Shown here piece after piece: positions 23,456-32,145 of a stretch of DNA of 33,815 nucleotides. The notes under the pieces were generated by a model. The model saw only the letters and a program-made list of their open reading frames with translations. It did not search any database and was not told the origin of the DNA. Made by a program: the position numbers and the translations under genes. Position 1 is the first letter of the stretch, and every line of letters starts with the position of its first letter. Source of the stretch: CAMBDR01 sp046597185 (GTDB lineage Bacteria > Pseudomonadota > Gammaproteobacteria > Burkholderiales > Burkholderiaceae_D); assembly GCA_046597185.1 (NCBI GenBank), contig JBKJLF010000906.1, forward strand, positions 1-33,815. The letters are read 5' to 3'.

Positions 23456-26400
23456 CTTGACCGTAAAACAACTGCCCTGACCCGGCACCGAGCTAAATTC
23501 CAGCGTGCCGCCATGTTTTTGCACAATGCCAAACGCGGTCGAAAGCCCCAGGCCACTGCCGGAACCCACTTCTTTGGTGGTGAAGAAGGGTTCCATAATC
23601 CGCGCGTGGATGGCGGGGTCGATGCCGCTGCCGTCATCCTCAAAATCAATCTCAAGCAGCTCGCCTGCCGGGCTAATGCGCAGGCGCAGCCAGAGTTTGC
23701 CGCGCTGCTTATGTTGATGTTTATGTTGGTATTTTTCCGCAATCGCCTGGCAGCCATTGACCAGCAAATTCATGAATACCTGATTCAATAACGCGGGCCA
23801 GCATTCCAGTTCCGGGTCGTCAGTGAAGTCGGTGATGAATTCGACCTGTTCCAACCAACTGGTACGCACCAGATTGAAGGTGGAGAGCAGGCATTCCGAG
23901 ATGCGCACGGTTTTCCGCTCTGATTCGTCGAGCCGGGAAAAGACGCGCAAATCCTTGACGATGCCTCTGATGCGCTCGGTGCCGTTTAATACGGTGCTGA
24001 CATTGCCTTCGAGCCGGGCAAAGCGTTCACGGAAGGCTTGCAAAATCTCTTGTCTGCCATCGCCGTGGCCATCGCTCTCGATCAGGCTGGCCACAAATTG
24101 CTCAAATTCGGCAATTTCCATCTGCAAAATCTGCGCCGCCACGTGGGCAAAATTGGTTGGGTTGTTAATCTCGTGCGCAACCCCGGCGGTGAGCGTGCCA
24201 AGGCCAGCCATTTTCTCTTGAAGCAGCAGTTGCTGCTGGGTGTCTTGCAAATGCTGGTGGGTTGCGGCAAGGTCGGTATGGGATTGGGCCAGTTCGGCGT
24301 GGGCCCTTGAATTGGATAGCGCAATGGCGGTGTAGCTGGCCAGCACGCGCAAAAATTCGAGCTGGTTCGGGTTGTAGGCGTGTTGTTTCAGGCTTTGCAC
24401 GGAGAAGCAGCCGATCACGCGCTGTTCAACCAGCAAGGGTAGATAGACCACTGTTTCCATGGGTTGGCCTGCGCGGGGCGGTAAAATGGTGTTGATGTAG
24501 TTGATCAATTCGGCTCTGGTTGCGACGGCAAGCTCGCGCCGTTCGCGCACGCACCAGACCGCAGGGCGCTCATGCTCGCTCATGCGCAATACGCGCTTGG
24601 GCAAGCGCTCATGGTTTTCGATTTCATATACAAACACGATTTGTGCTGCCGCTTCGTCATACAGGCCAATTGAAAACACATACGCATCCAGCCGGGCGCT
24701 GACCTGTTTCCAAACCCGCTCGAAGGCTTGCTCCATGTCCAGCGTTGAGGTGAGTTCCTGGCCGATTTCACCCAGTTTGACGATATCGGCGGTGCGTGCC
24801 GCAACCAGTTTTTGCAAGGCCCACGCTTTTTTGCGCAACCCCGCCACACGCCAGCGAACACCACCGTAGAGTGCGCCACCCATCAGCAGCAACAATGCCA
24901 GAGCGAACCACCAGGTTTGCCACCAGGCCGGCAAAACCCGGATCGGGATACTCAGCTCATGCATACTCCAGTCGCCCACGCGGTTACTGCCGCGCACTTG
25001 CAGTGTGTACAAACCCGGCCACAAATTGCCATAGGCGGCGCTACGGTGGTTGGCGTCGGTATTGATCCAGTCTTTTTCATAGCCCTGCAGGCGGTATTGG
25101 TAGCGGTTTTTCTTTGGCGCTGAATAGTCAAGGGCGGCAAACTCAATGGCAAAATTGCGCTGCGCGGGGGTCAGGGTCAGGCTGGCGGCGTTGCCTGCCC
25201 CAGCTTGTGATGAGGGGTTTGCCAACGGGTTTGCCAAAACGCCCGGTGCCACCGCTTCGCCATTGATCTTTAGCTCAGTAACGGCCAGCGGCGGAGCATA
25301 GTCATACGCTTTGAAGCGTGCCGGGTCAATAATGACCACACCTCGCGTGCCACCAAAGAGCAGCAAACCGTCACGGGTTTTGCCATAGGAGCCTGTCCAG
25401 TTTGTGCCAAAATTTATGCCGTCAGCCTGTGTGAGCGGGGTTCTGCGCAGTGTGTCATCCGCACCCCGGCCAACCTGCTCAATCACCCCTTCTTCCGTCC
25501 AGATGCGGCCTTGCCGGTCTTCCAGCAAGTTTTCTCCCATGGCTTTGCCGGGTTGGCCAAGCAGGGCGCTAACATGCTCGAACCGGGTCAGTTTGCCGTT
25601 CAGGCTTTTCAATCGCTCCAGCCCCTTATCGGTCGAGACCCACAAACGGTTACGACTGTCTATCAGCAGCCCTGAAATATAGTTAGAAACCAGGCCATCC
25701 GGGTGCTTGGGGTCGGCGGGGATGTGAATCAGGCCACGGCGATGTGGCTCATGTAGCCACAAACCGTTATTTGACCCTATCCAGACCCGGCCTTGCCCGT
25801 CTTCGGCCAGCGAATTGACATGGCTTTCCATCGCCTCGCCCCGTTCGTCGGTCAGCACCTCGAAGCGCGCTGGCGGCTCTGCCGGGTCGCCCTTCCGGGC
25901 AGGATGGGGTGGCTGTGTAGTCGGGTGCCAGCGTGCCACCCCGCGACCGGTTTCGGCCCACAGGCTACCGTCACGGCCAGCGAGTAACTTGCGCACTTGC
26001 TTGCCGGGCAAACCCGGTACCGCCACCCAGGCGGTGCTGCCGGGCAATTGCCGCACCAGCCCGGCCAACTGGGTACCCGCCCAGAGTGAGCCGTCGCTGG
26101 TTTGGGCCAAGGCCAAAATGGTCGCATCCGGCAGACCACCTGCTTGGCCCTTGCCTTGTCTCTGACCTGTTCTATAGCCACCTGTCAGACCACGCTGCCT
26201 GTCAAAAATATCCATCCCGTTGCCGCTGGTGCCAAAAGCCAAACGGCCATCGGCTATCTCCAGCACACTCCTTACGTCGGGGTGGCTCAAGCCGTTTGGC
26301 CGTTTTGCGCTGTGCCTGAGTATGCGTAGCATGGTGTTGTTGGTATTCATGCGTTGCAAACCCGCTCCCCAGGTACCCACCCACAGCCAGCCAGCCCGAT

Positions 26401-27397
26401 CCAGCAGCAGGGGTCTCAGGCTATCGAACGCGAGGCTGCCCGTAACCAGAGGGTCATGGCGCAAGGTTTGCAGTACATGGCCATCGCTGGCCGCAACGAT
26501 CGTGATGCCGCCACCAAAACTTGCCAGCCAGATTTGGTCTGTGTTTGCTTGTGCTATTGCGCTAATCCAGGGATGGCTCAGTTGCGCCAACGGTAGCCAG
26601 TGTGGCTGCTGTGATGCGTCCAGCCATGCGGCACCATGTGCATAGGTTCCAAGCCACAGTTTACCGTCCTGCGCCTGGAACAGGGTTTGTACATTTTTGT
26701 CTGTCACGACCGTTTCAAAGCTTTTTCCGTCCAGCGAGAGCCGTTGCAAACCGCTGTTGCCGCCCACCCACACGTGGCCTGCCTTGTCCAGTAACAGGCT
26801 GCGCACCTGGTCGTCCATCAGGCTGTGCGGATCAGGTCCATGCCTGAAATGCGCAAAGCGGCGGCTGCCAGATGGCAGGTGGTTGAGCCCCTGATCGGTG
26901 CCAATCCACATCCCGCCCCGTCCATCATTGGCCACGACCAAAATTCTGCCGCCAGAGAGGCTATTCGGGGTATTTGCATGATGCTTAAAATGCTCAAAGT
27001 GCTCAGTGCCAGGGTCAAATACCGAGATGCCGTCGCTATAGGTGCCAACCCAAATTCGGCCGTCTTTTGCAACGGATAAGGCATTGACATAATCCCCCGC
27101 CAGTGAGAACGGGTCGCTGGCCTTGTGAGCAAACTTGCGGAAACGGTAGCCGTCGTAACGCACCAGGCCATCAGGCGTGCCGATCCAGATCAGGCCGCGT
27201 GCATCCTGCGCCAATGCGGTAATGGCTTGGTTGTCGATGCTTTCCGCATCACGTAGGGTTTCAAATTCTGGTTCCGTAAACGCAAAGTCCTTCACCTGTG
27301 CCATAGCACAGCAACACAGCAGCATGGCCGCAATGCCGGCGACGCTGCTCGTAGTCAAGCCCATCTTGCGCAAAATTTTGATGATGACAGCTTTCAT
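23429..27397 (-). CDS. Propeller-Y_Y_Y-GAF hybrid sensor histidine kinase (copy 1)
   Basis: 1322 residues; GAGGTG precedes the ATG at 27397. A signal peptide (to about residue 34, CCCAMAQ) is followed by about a dozen Reg_prop two-component propeller blades (ALAQDARGLIWIGTPDGLVR type) up to ~700, a Y_Y_Y domain (RYQYRLQGYEKDWINTDANH), one TM helix (WWFALALLLLMGGALYGG), a GAF domain, a coiled coil and a kinase core. The phospho-acceptor is in GVAHEINNP (about H1075), the N box in FMNLLVNGCQAI, G1 in DDGSGID and the F/G2 boxes in FFTTKEVGSGSGLGLS. There is no receiver or DNA-binding domain, and no response regulator gene in the window. It is a transmembrane sensor whose partner must be encoded elsewhere. 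It is a tandem paralogue of the gene at 27492-31517. Confidence 0.92.
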   Translation of the reverse strand: MKAVIIKILRKMGLTTSSVAGIAAMLLCCCAMAQVKDFAFTEPEFETLRDAESIDNQAITALAQDARGLIWIGTPDGLVRYDGYRFRKFAHKASDPFSLAGDYVNALSVAKDGRIWVGTYSDGISVFDPGTEHFEHFKHHANTPNSLSGGRILVVANDGRGGMWIGTDQGLNHLPSGSRRFAHFRHGPDPHSLMDDQVRSLLLDKAGHVWVGGNSGLQRLSLDGKSFETVVTDKNVQTLFQAQDGKLWLGTYAHGAAWLDASQQPHWLPLAQLSHPWISAIAQANTDQIWLASFGGGITIVAASDGHVLQTLRHDPLVTGSLAFDSLRPLLLDRAGWLWVGTWGAGLQRMNTNNTMLRILRHSAKRPNGLSHPDVRSVLEIADGRLAFGTSGNGMDIFDRQRGLTGGYRTGQRQGKGQAGGLPDATILALAQTSDGSLWAGTQLAGLVRQLPGSTAWVAVPGLPGKQVRKLLAGRDGSLWAETGRGVARWHPTTQPPHPARKGDPAEPPARFEVLTDERGEAMESHVNSLAEDGQGRVWIGSNNGLWLHEPHRRGLIHIPADPKHPDGLVSNYISGLLIDSRNRLWVSTDKGLERLKSLNGKLTRFEHVSALLGQPGKAMGENLLEDRQGRIWTEEGVIEQVGRGADDTLRRTPLTQADGINFGTNWTGSYGKTRDGLLLFGGTRGVVIIDPARFKAYDYAPPLAVTELKINGEAVAPGVLANPLANPSSQAGAGNAASLTLTPAQRNFAIEFAALDYSAPKKNRYQYRLQGYEKDWINTDANHRSAAYGNLWPGLYTLQVRGSNRVGDWSMHELSIPIRVLPAWWQTWWFALALLLLMGGALYGGVRWRVAGLRKKAWALQKLVAARTADIVKLGEIGQELTSTLDMEQAFERVWKQVSARLDAYVFSIGLYDEAAAQIVFVYEIENHERLPKRVLRMSEHERPAVWCVRERRELAVATRAELINYINTILPPRAGQPMETVVYLPLLVEQRVIGCFSVQSLKQHAYNPNQLEFLRVLASYTAIALSNSRAHAELAQSHTDLAATHQHLQDTQQQLLLQEKMAGLGTLTAGVAHEINNPTNFAHVAAQILQMEIAEFEQFVASLIESDGHGDGRQEILQAFRERFARLEGNVSTVLNGTERIRGIVKDLRVFSRLDESERKTVRISECLLSTFNLVRTSWLEQVEFITDFTDDPELECWPALLNQVFMNLLVNGCQAIAEKYQHKHQHKQRGKLWLRLRISPAGELLEIDFEDDGSGIDPAIHARIMEPFFTTKEVGSGSGLGLSTAFGIVQKHGGTLEFSSVPGQGSCFTVKLPLPATRS

Positions 27398-27448
27398 GGC
27401 ACCTCGTCTCTTTGGCGCGGAACAAGCCGAACCCGTGGTCTATCTCAG

Positions 27449-27474
27449 CCATCATACCTTATGTATTCAGGCAA
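27449..27474 (-). promoter_or_regulatory. Shared upstream element of kinase 1
   Basis: A 26-base block identical at 21 positions to 31568-31593. On the minus strand it reads TTGCCTGAA, a variable part, then TATGATGG. It lies 51 bases before the ATG, the same distance as in the paralogue. It may contain an extended -10 (TATGAT) and an operator. Confidence 0.6.
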
Positions 27475-27491
27475 AGCACAACTGTTGGGAT

Positions 27492-30400
27492 TTATTGAGC
27501 GCAGCCGCCAGCAGCCAACGGCAGCTTGACCGTAAAACAACTGCCCTCACCCGGCACGGAACTAAATTCCAGCGTGCCACCGTGTTTTTTCACAATACCA
27601 AACGCGGTCGAAAGCCCCAGGCCACTGCCGGAACCCACTTCCTTGGTGGTAAAGAAGGGTTCCATAATCCGGGCGTGGATGGCGGGGTCGATGCCGCTGC
27701 CGTCATCCTCAAAATCAATCTCCAGTGCATCGCCTACCGGGCTAATGCGCAAGCGCAGCGATAGCTTGCCGCGCTGCTTATGTTGATGTTTATGCTGGTA
27801 TTTTTCCGCAATCGCCTGACAGCCATTGACCAGCAAATTCATGAACACTTGATTGAGCAGTGCGGGCCAACATTCCAGTTCCGGGTCGTCGCTAAACCCG
27901 GTGATGAATTCGACTTGTTCCTGCCAACTGGTACGCACCAGATTAACGGTGGAGAGCAGGCATTCCGAGATGCGCACGGTTTTCTGCTCCGACTCGTCCA
28001 GCCGGGAAAAGGCGCGCAAATCCTTGACGATACTTTTGATGCGCTCGGTGCCGTATAACACCGTGCTGACATTGCTTTCTAGTCTGGCAAAGCGCGCACG
28101 GAAAGCTTGCAAAATCTCTTGTCCGGCATCGCCCTCGCGCTCGACCAGACCGACCACGAATTGCTCAAATTCGGCAATCTCGGTCTGCAGAATCTGCGCC
28201 GCCACGTGGGCAAAATGGGTGGGGTTGTTAATCTCGTGCGCAACCCCGGCGGTGAGCGTGCCAAGGCCGGCCATTTTCTCCTGCAACAGCAGTTGCTGCT
28301 GGGTTTCTTGCAAGTGTTGATGGGTGGCTGCCAGTTCGTTGTGGGCCGCAGTTAATTCGCTGTGGGTGGCAGCCAGGCTGGCATGGGATTTGGTCAGCTC
28401 GGCATGCGCGCCGGAATTGGAAAGCGCAATCGCCGTGTAGCTGGCCAGCACCCGCAAAAATTCAAGTTGATCCGGGTTGTAAGCGTATTGCCTCGGGCTT
28501 TGCACCGAGAGGCAGCCGATGACCTGCTGTTCCACCAGCAAGGGCAAATAGACCACCGATTCCATTTGATCGCCTGCGATGGGTGGCAAAATGGTGTCTA
28601 CATAGTCCAGCAAACCGAGCAGGGTTGGAACGGCCAACTCGCGCTGCTCGCGCACGCACCAAACCGCCGGGCGGTTGTGTTCGCTCATGCTCAAGGTGTT
28701 GGTGGGCATGCGTTCTTGATTTTCGATTTCATAAACAAACACGATGTGCTCTGTCGCTTCGTCATACACGGCGATGGAAAACACATACGCGTCCAGTCGC
28801 GCGCTGACTTGTTCCCTGACTCGCTTGAAGGCTTGCTCAACGTCCAGCGTGGCAGTTAAATCCTGGCCGATTTTGCTCAGATTGAGAATATCCGCCGTGC
28901 GCGCCGCGACCAGGTTTTGCAAGGCCAGTGCCTTTTTGCGCAAGCCTCGCACGCGCCAGCGCATGCCGCCATGGATCGCGCTACCCAACACCAGCAATAG
29001 CAAGGCCCGAAACCAGAAGGTTTGCCACCAGGCGGGCAAAACCTGAATTGCAACGCGCAATTCTTGCGCACTAAACTCGCCCAGCCGATTACTACCCTTG
29101 ACCACCAGGGTGTAATCACCCGGCGGTAAATTACCATAGGCGGCGCTGCGATGATCGGCATCGGCATTGATCCAGTCTTTTTCGTAGCCAATGAGGCGGT
29201 ATTGATAGAGGTTTTTCTTGGGTTCGGCATAATCGAGGGCGGCAAATTCCAGTGCAAAGCTGCGTTGTTCCGGGGTCAGCGTGAGGGAGGCGCGTGTGGG
29301 CATGGCCGCTGCTGGCCGGGCGGGCGAATTCTCTGGTTGGCTGGCCAACGGCCCCAACGGCGTGGTTTGGCCATTGATGCTGAAGGCCACGGCCACCACG
29401 GGCGGAATATAGTCATAGGCTTGATAGCGCCGTGGATCGATGATTGCTACCCCTTGCGTGCCGCCAAAAAATAGCAACCCGTCACGGGTTTTGGCATAGG
29501 CGCGACTCCAGCTTGCACCAATATCCAGGCCGTCTGCCTGGGTGATGGGGGCAATGCGCATGGTGGCTGGCTCCATGATCTCGCCGCCGGTCCAAATTCG
29601 GCCTGCCTGATCTTCCATTAAACTCGCACCCAGGGCTTTGTCGGGTTGGCCCAGCAAGGCGCTGAAAGGTTCAAATCGGGCCCGCTTGCCATCCCAATTT
29701 TGCAAACGCACCATGCCCTTGTCGGTGCTGAGCCAGAGGCGGCCATGGCTGTCAAACAACAGGCCGGCAATATAGTCGGAAATCAAGCTGTCTGGCTGCT
29801 CTGGCGCGGCGGGAATCGCAATCAAGCCGGCCTGCCCTGGCCGCCCAGGCTGCCCAGGATCATGCAACCACAAACCGCTGCGCGTGCCTATCCAGATGCG
29901 CCCTTGTTCGTCTTCTGCCATGGCATTCACAAAGCCTTGCATCGGCTTGCCCTGTGCATCGCTGATGGTTTCAAAGCGCGCTGGTGCTGGTGGCGGTGGC
30001 TGTGCTGGTGCTGGTCCGGGCGCTGCCATCTGCTTGCTGGCTTGCCAGCGCGCCACGCCGTGATTGGTGCCTGCCCACAGGCTGCCGTCACGGCTGACCA
30101 GCAGCTTGACCACCTGTATTCCGGGCAAACCTGGCACCGCCAACCAGGCACTGCTGCCAGGGCTTTTGCGCACCAGGCCAGCCTGACGGGTGCCGGCCCA
30201 GATGGTGCCATCGGCGCTTTGGGCCAGTGCAAAAACGGTGCCATCCGGCAGTTTGTCGCTTGGGGTCGGGGTGCCATCACCCCGGCGTGGCCGATAAGCA
30301 CCGACCAGTCCGCGTTGGCGGTCAAAAATATCGATCCCGTTGCCATCGCTGCCAAATAGCAATTGACCATTGGCCAGTTCCAGTATGCTGCGGATATCCG

Positions 30401-31517
30401 GGTGGCTCAGGCTAGTCGGCTGCTTTGGGCTATGCCTTAGCACCCGCAGCATGGTGTTGTTGGTATTGATGCGCTGTAAGCCACCACCCCAGGTGCCAAG
30501 CCACAGCCAGCCGGCTTGGTCGAGCAACATCGGTTTGACCGAATCGAGCGCCAAACTGCCGGGCAGCGACGCATCATGGCGCAAGGTTTGCAGCAATTTC
30601 CCGTCACTGGCATCCACCACACTGACGCCGCCCCGGGTTGCCAGCCAGATTTGCCCGGTTTGCACCTGTGCAATGCCCATAACCCAGGGGTGACTGAGTT
30701 GCGCCAAAGGCAACCAATGTAGCTCGGGTGTGGGTGCGTCCCCATCCGGCATCAGCCAGGCCGCACCGTGCTCTGCACTGCCCAGCCACAGCTTGCCATC
30801 CTGAGCCTGAAACAGGGCTTCCACACTTTTGCCCGTGATAATGGTGGCAAAGCGCTTACCGTCCTTGGCCATGCGTTGTAAGCCACGGTTGCTGCCCACC
30901 CACAGGCGACCTGTTTTATCCCATAGCAGGCTCTTTACCTGGTCATCCAGCAGGCTGTTCGGACTATTGCCATGTCCGAAATGAACAAAGCCCTGGCCGG
31001 ATCTGGGTCGATAATCCAGGCCCTGCTCGGTGGCAACCCAGATTCCGCCGTCACTATCCCCGGTGATGGCCCAAATCCTGCCCGCACTCAGGCTGTGCGG
31101 CACTTTTGCACCGTGGTGGATTGGCTCGAAGCGCTCCGTGCCTGGATCAAATACCGAGATGCCGTCGCTGGCACCACCTACCCAAATCCGCCCGTCGGGC
31201 CCGGCCCACAAAGCATACACATAATCACCCGTCAGCGAGAATGGGTCGTTGGCATGATGGACAAATCTGCGAAACCGATAGCCGTCGTAACGGATCAAGC
31301 CCTTTTGCGTGCCGATCCAGAGCAAGCCGCGCGCATCCTGGGCCAGCGCGGTGATGGGTTGGTTATCCAGCGTTTCGACATCGCTTACGCGTTCAAACTG
31401 CGGTTCGGTAAAGGGGAAATCCTGTGCCTTGAGCGCCGGGGCAATAAGCCAGCAACACATCATGATGAGGATGCGCAATCCTGGCTTGCACAAAATTGTA
31501 ATCCCGGAGACTTTCAT
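27492..31517 (-). CDS. Propeller-Y_Y_Y-GAF hybrid sensor histidine kinase (copy 2)
   Basis: 1341 residues from the ATG at 31517. This start is favoured over the upstream 31550 because its distance to the shared upstream element equals that of copy 1. Signal peptide (ILIMMCCWLIAPALKAQ), Reg_prop blades (ITALAQDARGLLWIGTQKGL and many more), a Y_Y_Y domain (LYQYRLIGYEKDWINADADH), one TM helix, GAF, coiled coil and kinase core (GVAHEINNP, about H1094; DDGSGID; VGSGSGLGLS). The final ~250 residues are nearly identical to copy 1, while the propeller has diverged, so the pair may sense different ligands and share a regulator. The coiled coil has 14 more residues than copy 1. No receiver domain. Confidence 0.92.
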   Translation of the reverse strand: MKVSGITILCKPGLRILIMMCCWLIAPALKAQDFPFTEPQFERVSDVETLDNQPITALAQDARGLLWIGTQKGLIRYDGYRFRRFVHHANDPFSLTGDYVYALWAGPDGRIWVGGASDGISVFDPGTERFEPIHHGAKVPHSLSAGRIWAITGDSDGGIWVATEQGLDYRPRSGQGFVHFGHGNSPNSLLDDQVKSLLWDKTGRLWVGSNRGLQRMAKDGKRFATIITGKSVEALFQAQDGKLWLGSAEHGAAWLMPDGDAPTPELHWLPLAQLSHPWVMGIAQVQTGQIWLATRGGVSVVDASDGKLLQTLRHDASLPGSLALDSVKPMLLDQAGWLWLGTWGGGLQRINTNNTMLRVLRHSPKQPTSLSHPDIRSILELANGQLLFGSDGNGIDIFDRQRGLVGAYRPRRGDGTPTPSDKLPDGTVFALAQSADGTIWAGTRQAGLVRKSPGSSAWLAVPGLPGIQVVKLLVSRDGSLWAGTNHGVARWQASKQMAAPGPAPAQPPPPAPARFETISDAQGKPMQGFVNAMAEDEQGRIWIGTRSGLWLHDPGQPGRPGQAGLIAIPAAPEQPDSLISDYIAGLLFDSHGRLWLSTDKGMVRLQNWDGKRARFEPFSALLGQPDKALGASLMEDQAGRIWTGGEIMEPATMRIAPITQADGLDIGASWSRAYAKTRDGLLFFGGTQGVAIIDPRRYQAYDYIPPVVAVAFSINGQTTPLGPLASQPENSPARPAAAMPTRASLTLTPEQRSFALEFAALDYAEPKKNLYQYRLIGYEKDWINADADHRSAAYGNLPPGDYTLVVKGSNRLGEFSAQELRVAIQVLPAWWQTFWFRALLLLVLGSAIHGGMRWRVRGLRKKALALQNLVAARTADILNLSKIGQDLTATLDVEQAFKRVREQVSARLDAYVFSIAVYDEATEHIVFVYEIENQERMPTNTLSMSEHNRPAVWCVREQRELAVPTLLGLLDYVDTILPPIAGDQMESVVYLPLLVEQQVIGCLSVQSPRQYAYNPDQLEFLRVLASYTAIALSNSGAHAELTKSHASLAATHSELTAAHNELAATHQHLQETQQQLLLQEKMAGLGTLTAGVAHEINNPTHFAHVAAQILQTEIAEFEQFVVGLVEREGDAGQEILQAFRARFARLESNVSTVLYGTERIKSIVKDLRAFSRLDESEQKTVRISECLLSTVNLVRTSWQEQVEFITGFSDDPELECWPALLNQVFMNLLVNGCQAIAEKYQHKHQHKQRGKLSLRLRISPVGDALEIDFEDDGSGIDPAIHARIMEPFFTTKEVGSGSGLGLSTAFGIVKKHGGTLEFSSVPGEGSCFTVKLPLAAGGCAQ

Positions 31518-31567
31518 GCTGCGCTGACTCTCAAGCAGAAACACACCCAACCATGGTTACCCACCAT

Positions 31568-31593
31568 CCATCATACTCGATGCTTTCAGGCAA
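31568..31593 (-). promoter_or_regulatory. Shared upstream element of kinase 2
   Basis: Matches 27449-27474 at 21 of 26 positions and lies 51 bases before the ATG at 31517. The ends (TTGCCTGAA and GTATGATGG on the minus strand) are the conserved parts. Confidence 0.6.
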
Positions 31594-31669
31594 GGCGCAT
31601 TGAGGGGGAAATTTTTTCACGTGTCGTGCAGTTCTGGAATGCGTTCAATACCAAGCCATGCGCTTGCAG

Positions 31670-31707
31670 ACATAAAATAAAACGGCGGGCATGAAAAACT
31701 GCCCGCC
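31670..31707 (-). terminator. Intrinsic terminator of the GG-leader peptide gene
   Basis: On the minus strand GGCGGGCA and TGCCCGCC form a perfect 8-bp GC-rich stem with an 8-base loop (stem arms at 31700-31707 and 31684-31691). GTTTTATTTT follows. It starts 16 bases after the peptide stop and separates this gene from kinase 2. Confidence 0.85.
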
Positions 31708-31723
31708 AAAACCGAGCAGCTAA

Positions 31724-31843
31724 TCAGTTTAACTTGGGAGGAGTTGGAACATCAATATTGCCACCACTCACTGCCATCAATTCATTAGCTGTTAATTCGA
31801 AAATAGTTGTAACTTCTTGGCTCAATTGCTTCAGTTCTTGCAT
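31724..31843 (-). CDS. Double-glycine leader peptide precursor (bacteriocin- or pheromone-like)
   Basis: 39 codons, too short for most ORF callers. GGAGG lies 7 bases before the ATG, a near-consensus promoter lies upstream (31893-31921) and an intrinsic terminator downstream, so it is a complete stand-alone gene. The leader starts MQELKQLSQE and ends ELTANELMAVSGG, the E-L-x-x-V-S-G-G pattern recognised by C39-peptidase ABC exporters. Cleavage after Gly-Gly would release NIDVPTPPKLN, 11 residues, with three prolines, no Cys and no Ser. The lack of modifiable Cys/Ser argues against a lanthipeptide. A secreted signal peptide or a tiny bacteriocin-like product fits better. No C39 exporter or immunity gene is in the window. 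Confidence 0.75.
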   Translation of the reverse strand: MQELKQLSQEVTTIFELTANELMAVSGGNIDVPTPPKLN

Positions 31844-31892
31844 TGTGATTCCTCCGGAGTTGGTTGTTGCGCAAAAGAAATAACGCACTTTG

Positions 31893-31921
31893 ATTATAGG
31901 GTACGACCCTCAAAATAGCAA
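31893..31921 (-). promoter_or_regulatory. Promoter of the GG-leader peptide gene
   Basis: Read on the minus strand: TTGCTA (31916-31921), a 17-base spacer and a perfect TATAAT (31893-31898), about 50 bases before the ATG. The -35 box overlaps the 3' end of the small ORF at 31910-32008. Confidence 0.75.
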
Positions 31922-32008
31922 TCCCGGGACGCGGTTTTGCGCAAATTTGGCACGCCAAGTAAAAGCTTGGTAGTCAGGCATCATAATTGGTTGATCATAA
32001 TGGTTCAT
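31910..32008 (-). CDS. Possible 32-residue small protein or 5' remnant
   Basis: The ATG at 32008 overlaps the TGA of the preceding frame (ATGA), and GAGGGTG lies about 7 bases upstream, so it looks like the translationally coupled start of a second gene. It reads MNHYDQPIMMPDYQAFTWRA and then stops after VPGLLF, directly at the -35 box of the peptide promoter. It may be the surviving N-terminus of a longer protein that was replaced by the peptide cassette. I do not recognise the family. Confidence 0.3.
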   Translation of the reverse strand: MNHYDQPIMMPDYQAFTWRAKFAQNRVPGLLF

Positions 32009-32145
32009 TGGTCACCCTCTTTTTCATAACCCCAGATATAAAATTCCGTCTTTAAAAAATCAAAATTACTCAAGCCGCACCAGGCAAATTCGGCAAAGGT
32101 CTGACGCGAATTGATGCGATTGAAAAAGATCGATTTATCAGTGGC
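32005..32145 (-). pseudogene. 3' end of an unidentified gene
   Basis: 46 codons without a start, ending at a TGA that overlaps the next ATG. The sequence (DKSIFFNRINSRQTFAEFAW, then CGLSNFDFLKTEFYIWGYEK) is rich in aromatic residues and reads like a true coding C-terminus. It begins where the AAA-ATPase similarity ends but in another frame, so it is either that ATPase's own C-terminus after a frameshift and deletion or the end of a second gene. Family unknown. Confidence 0.4.
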
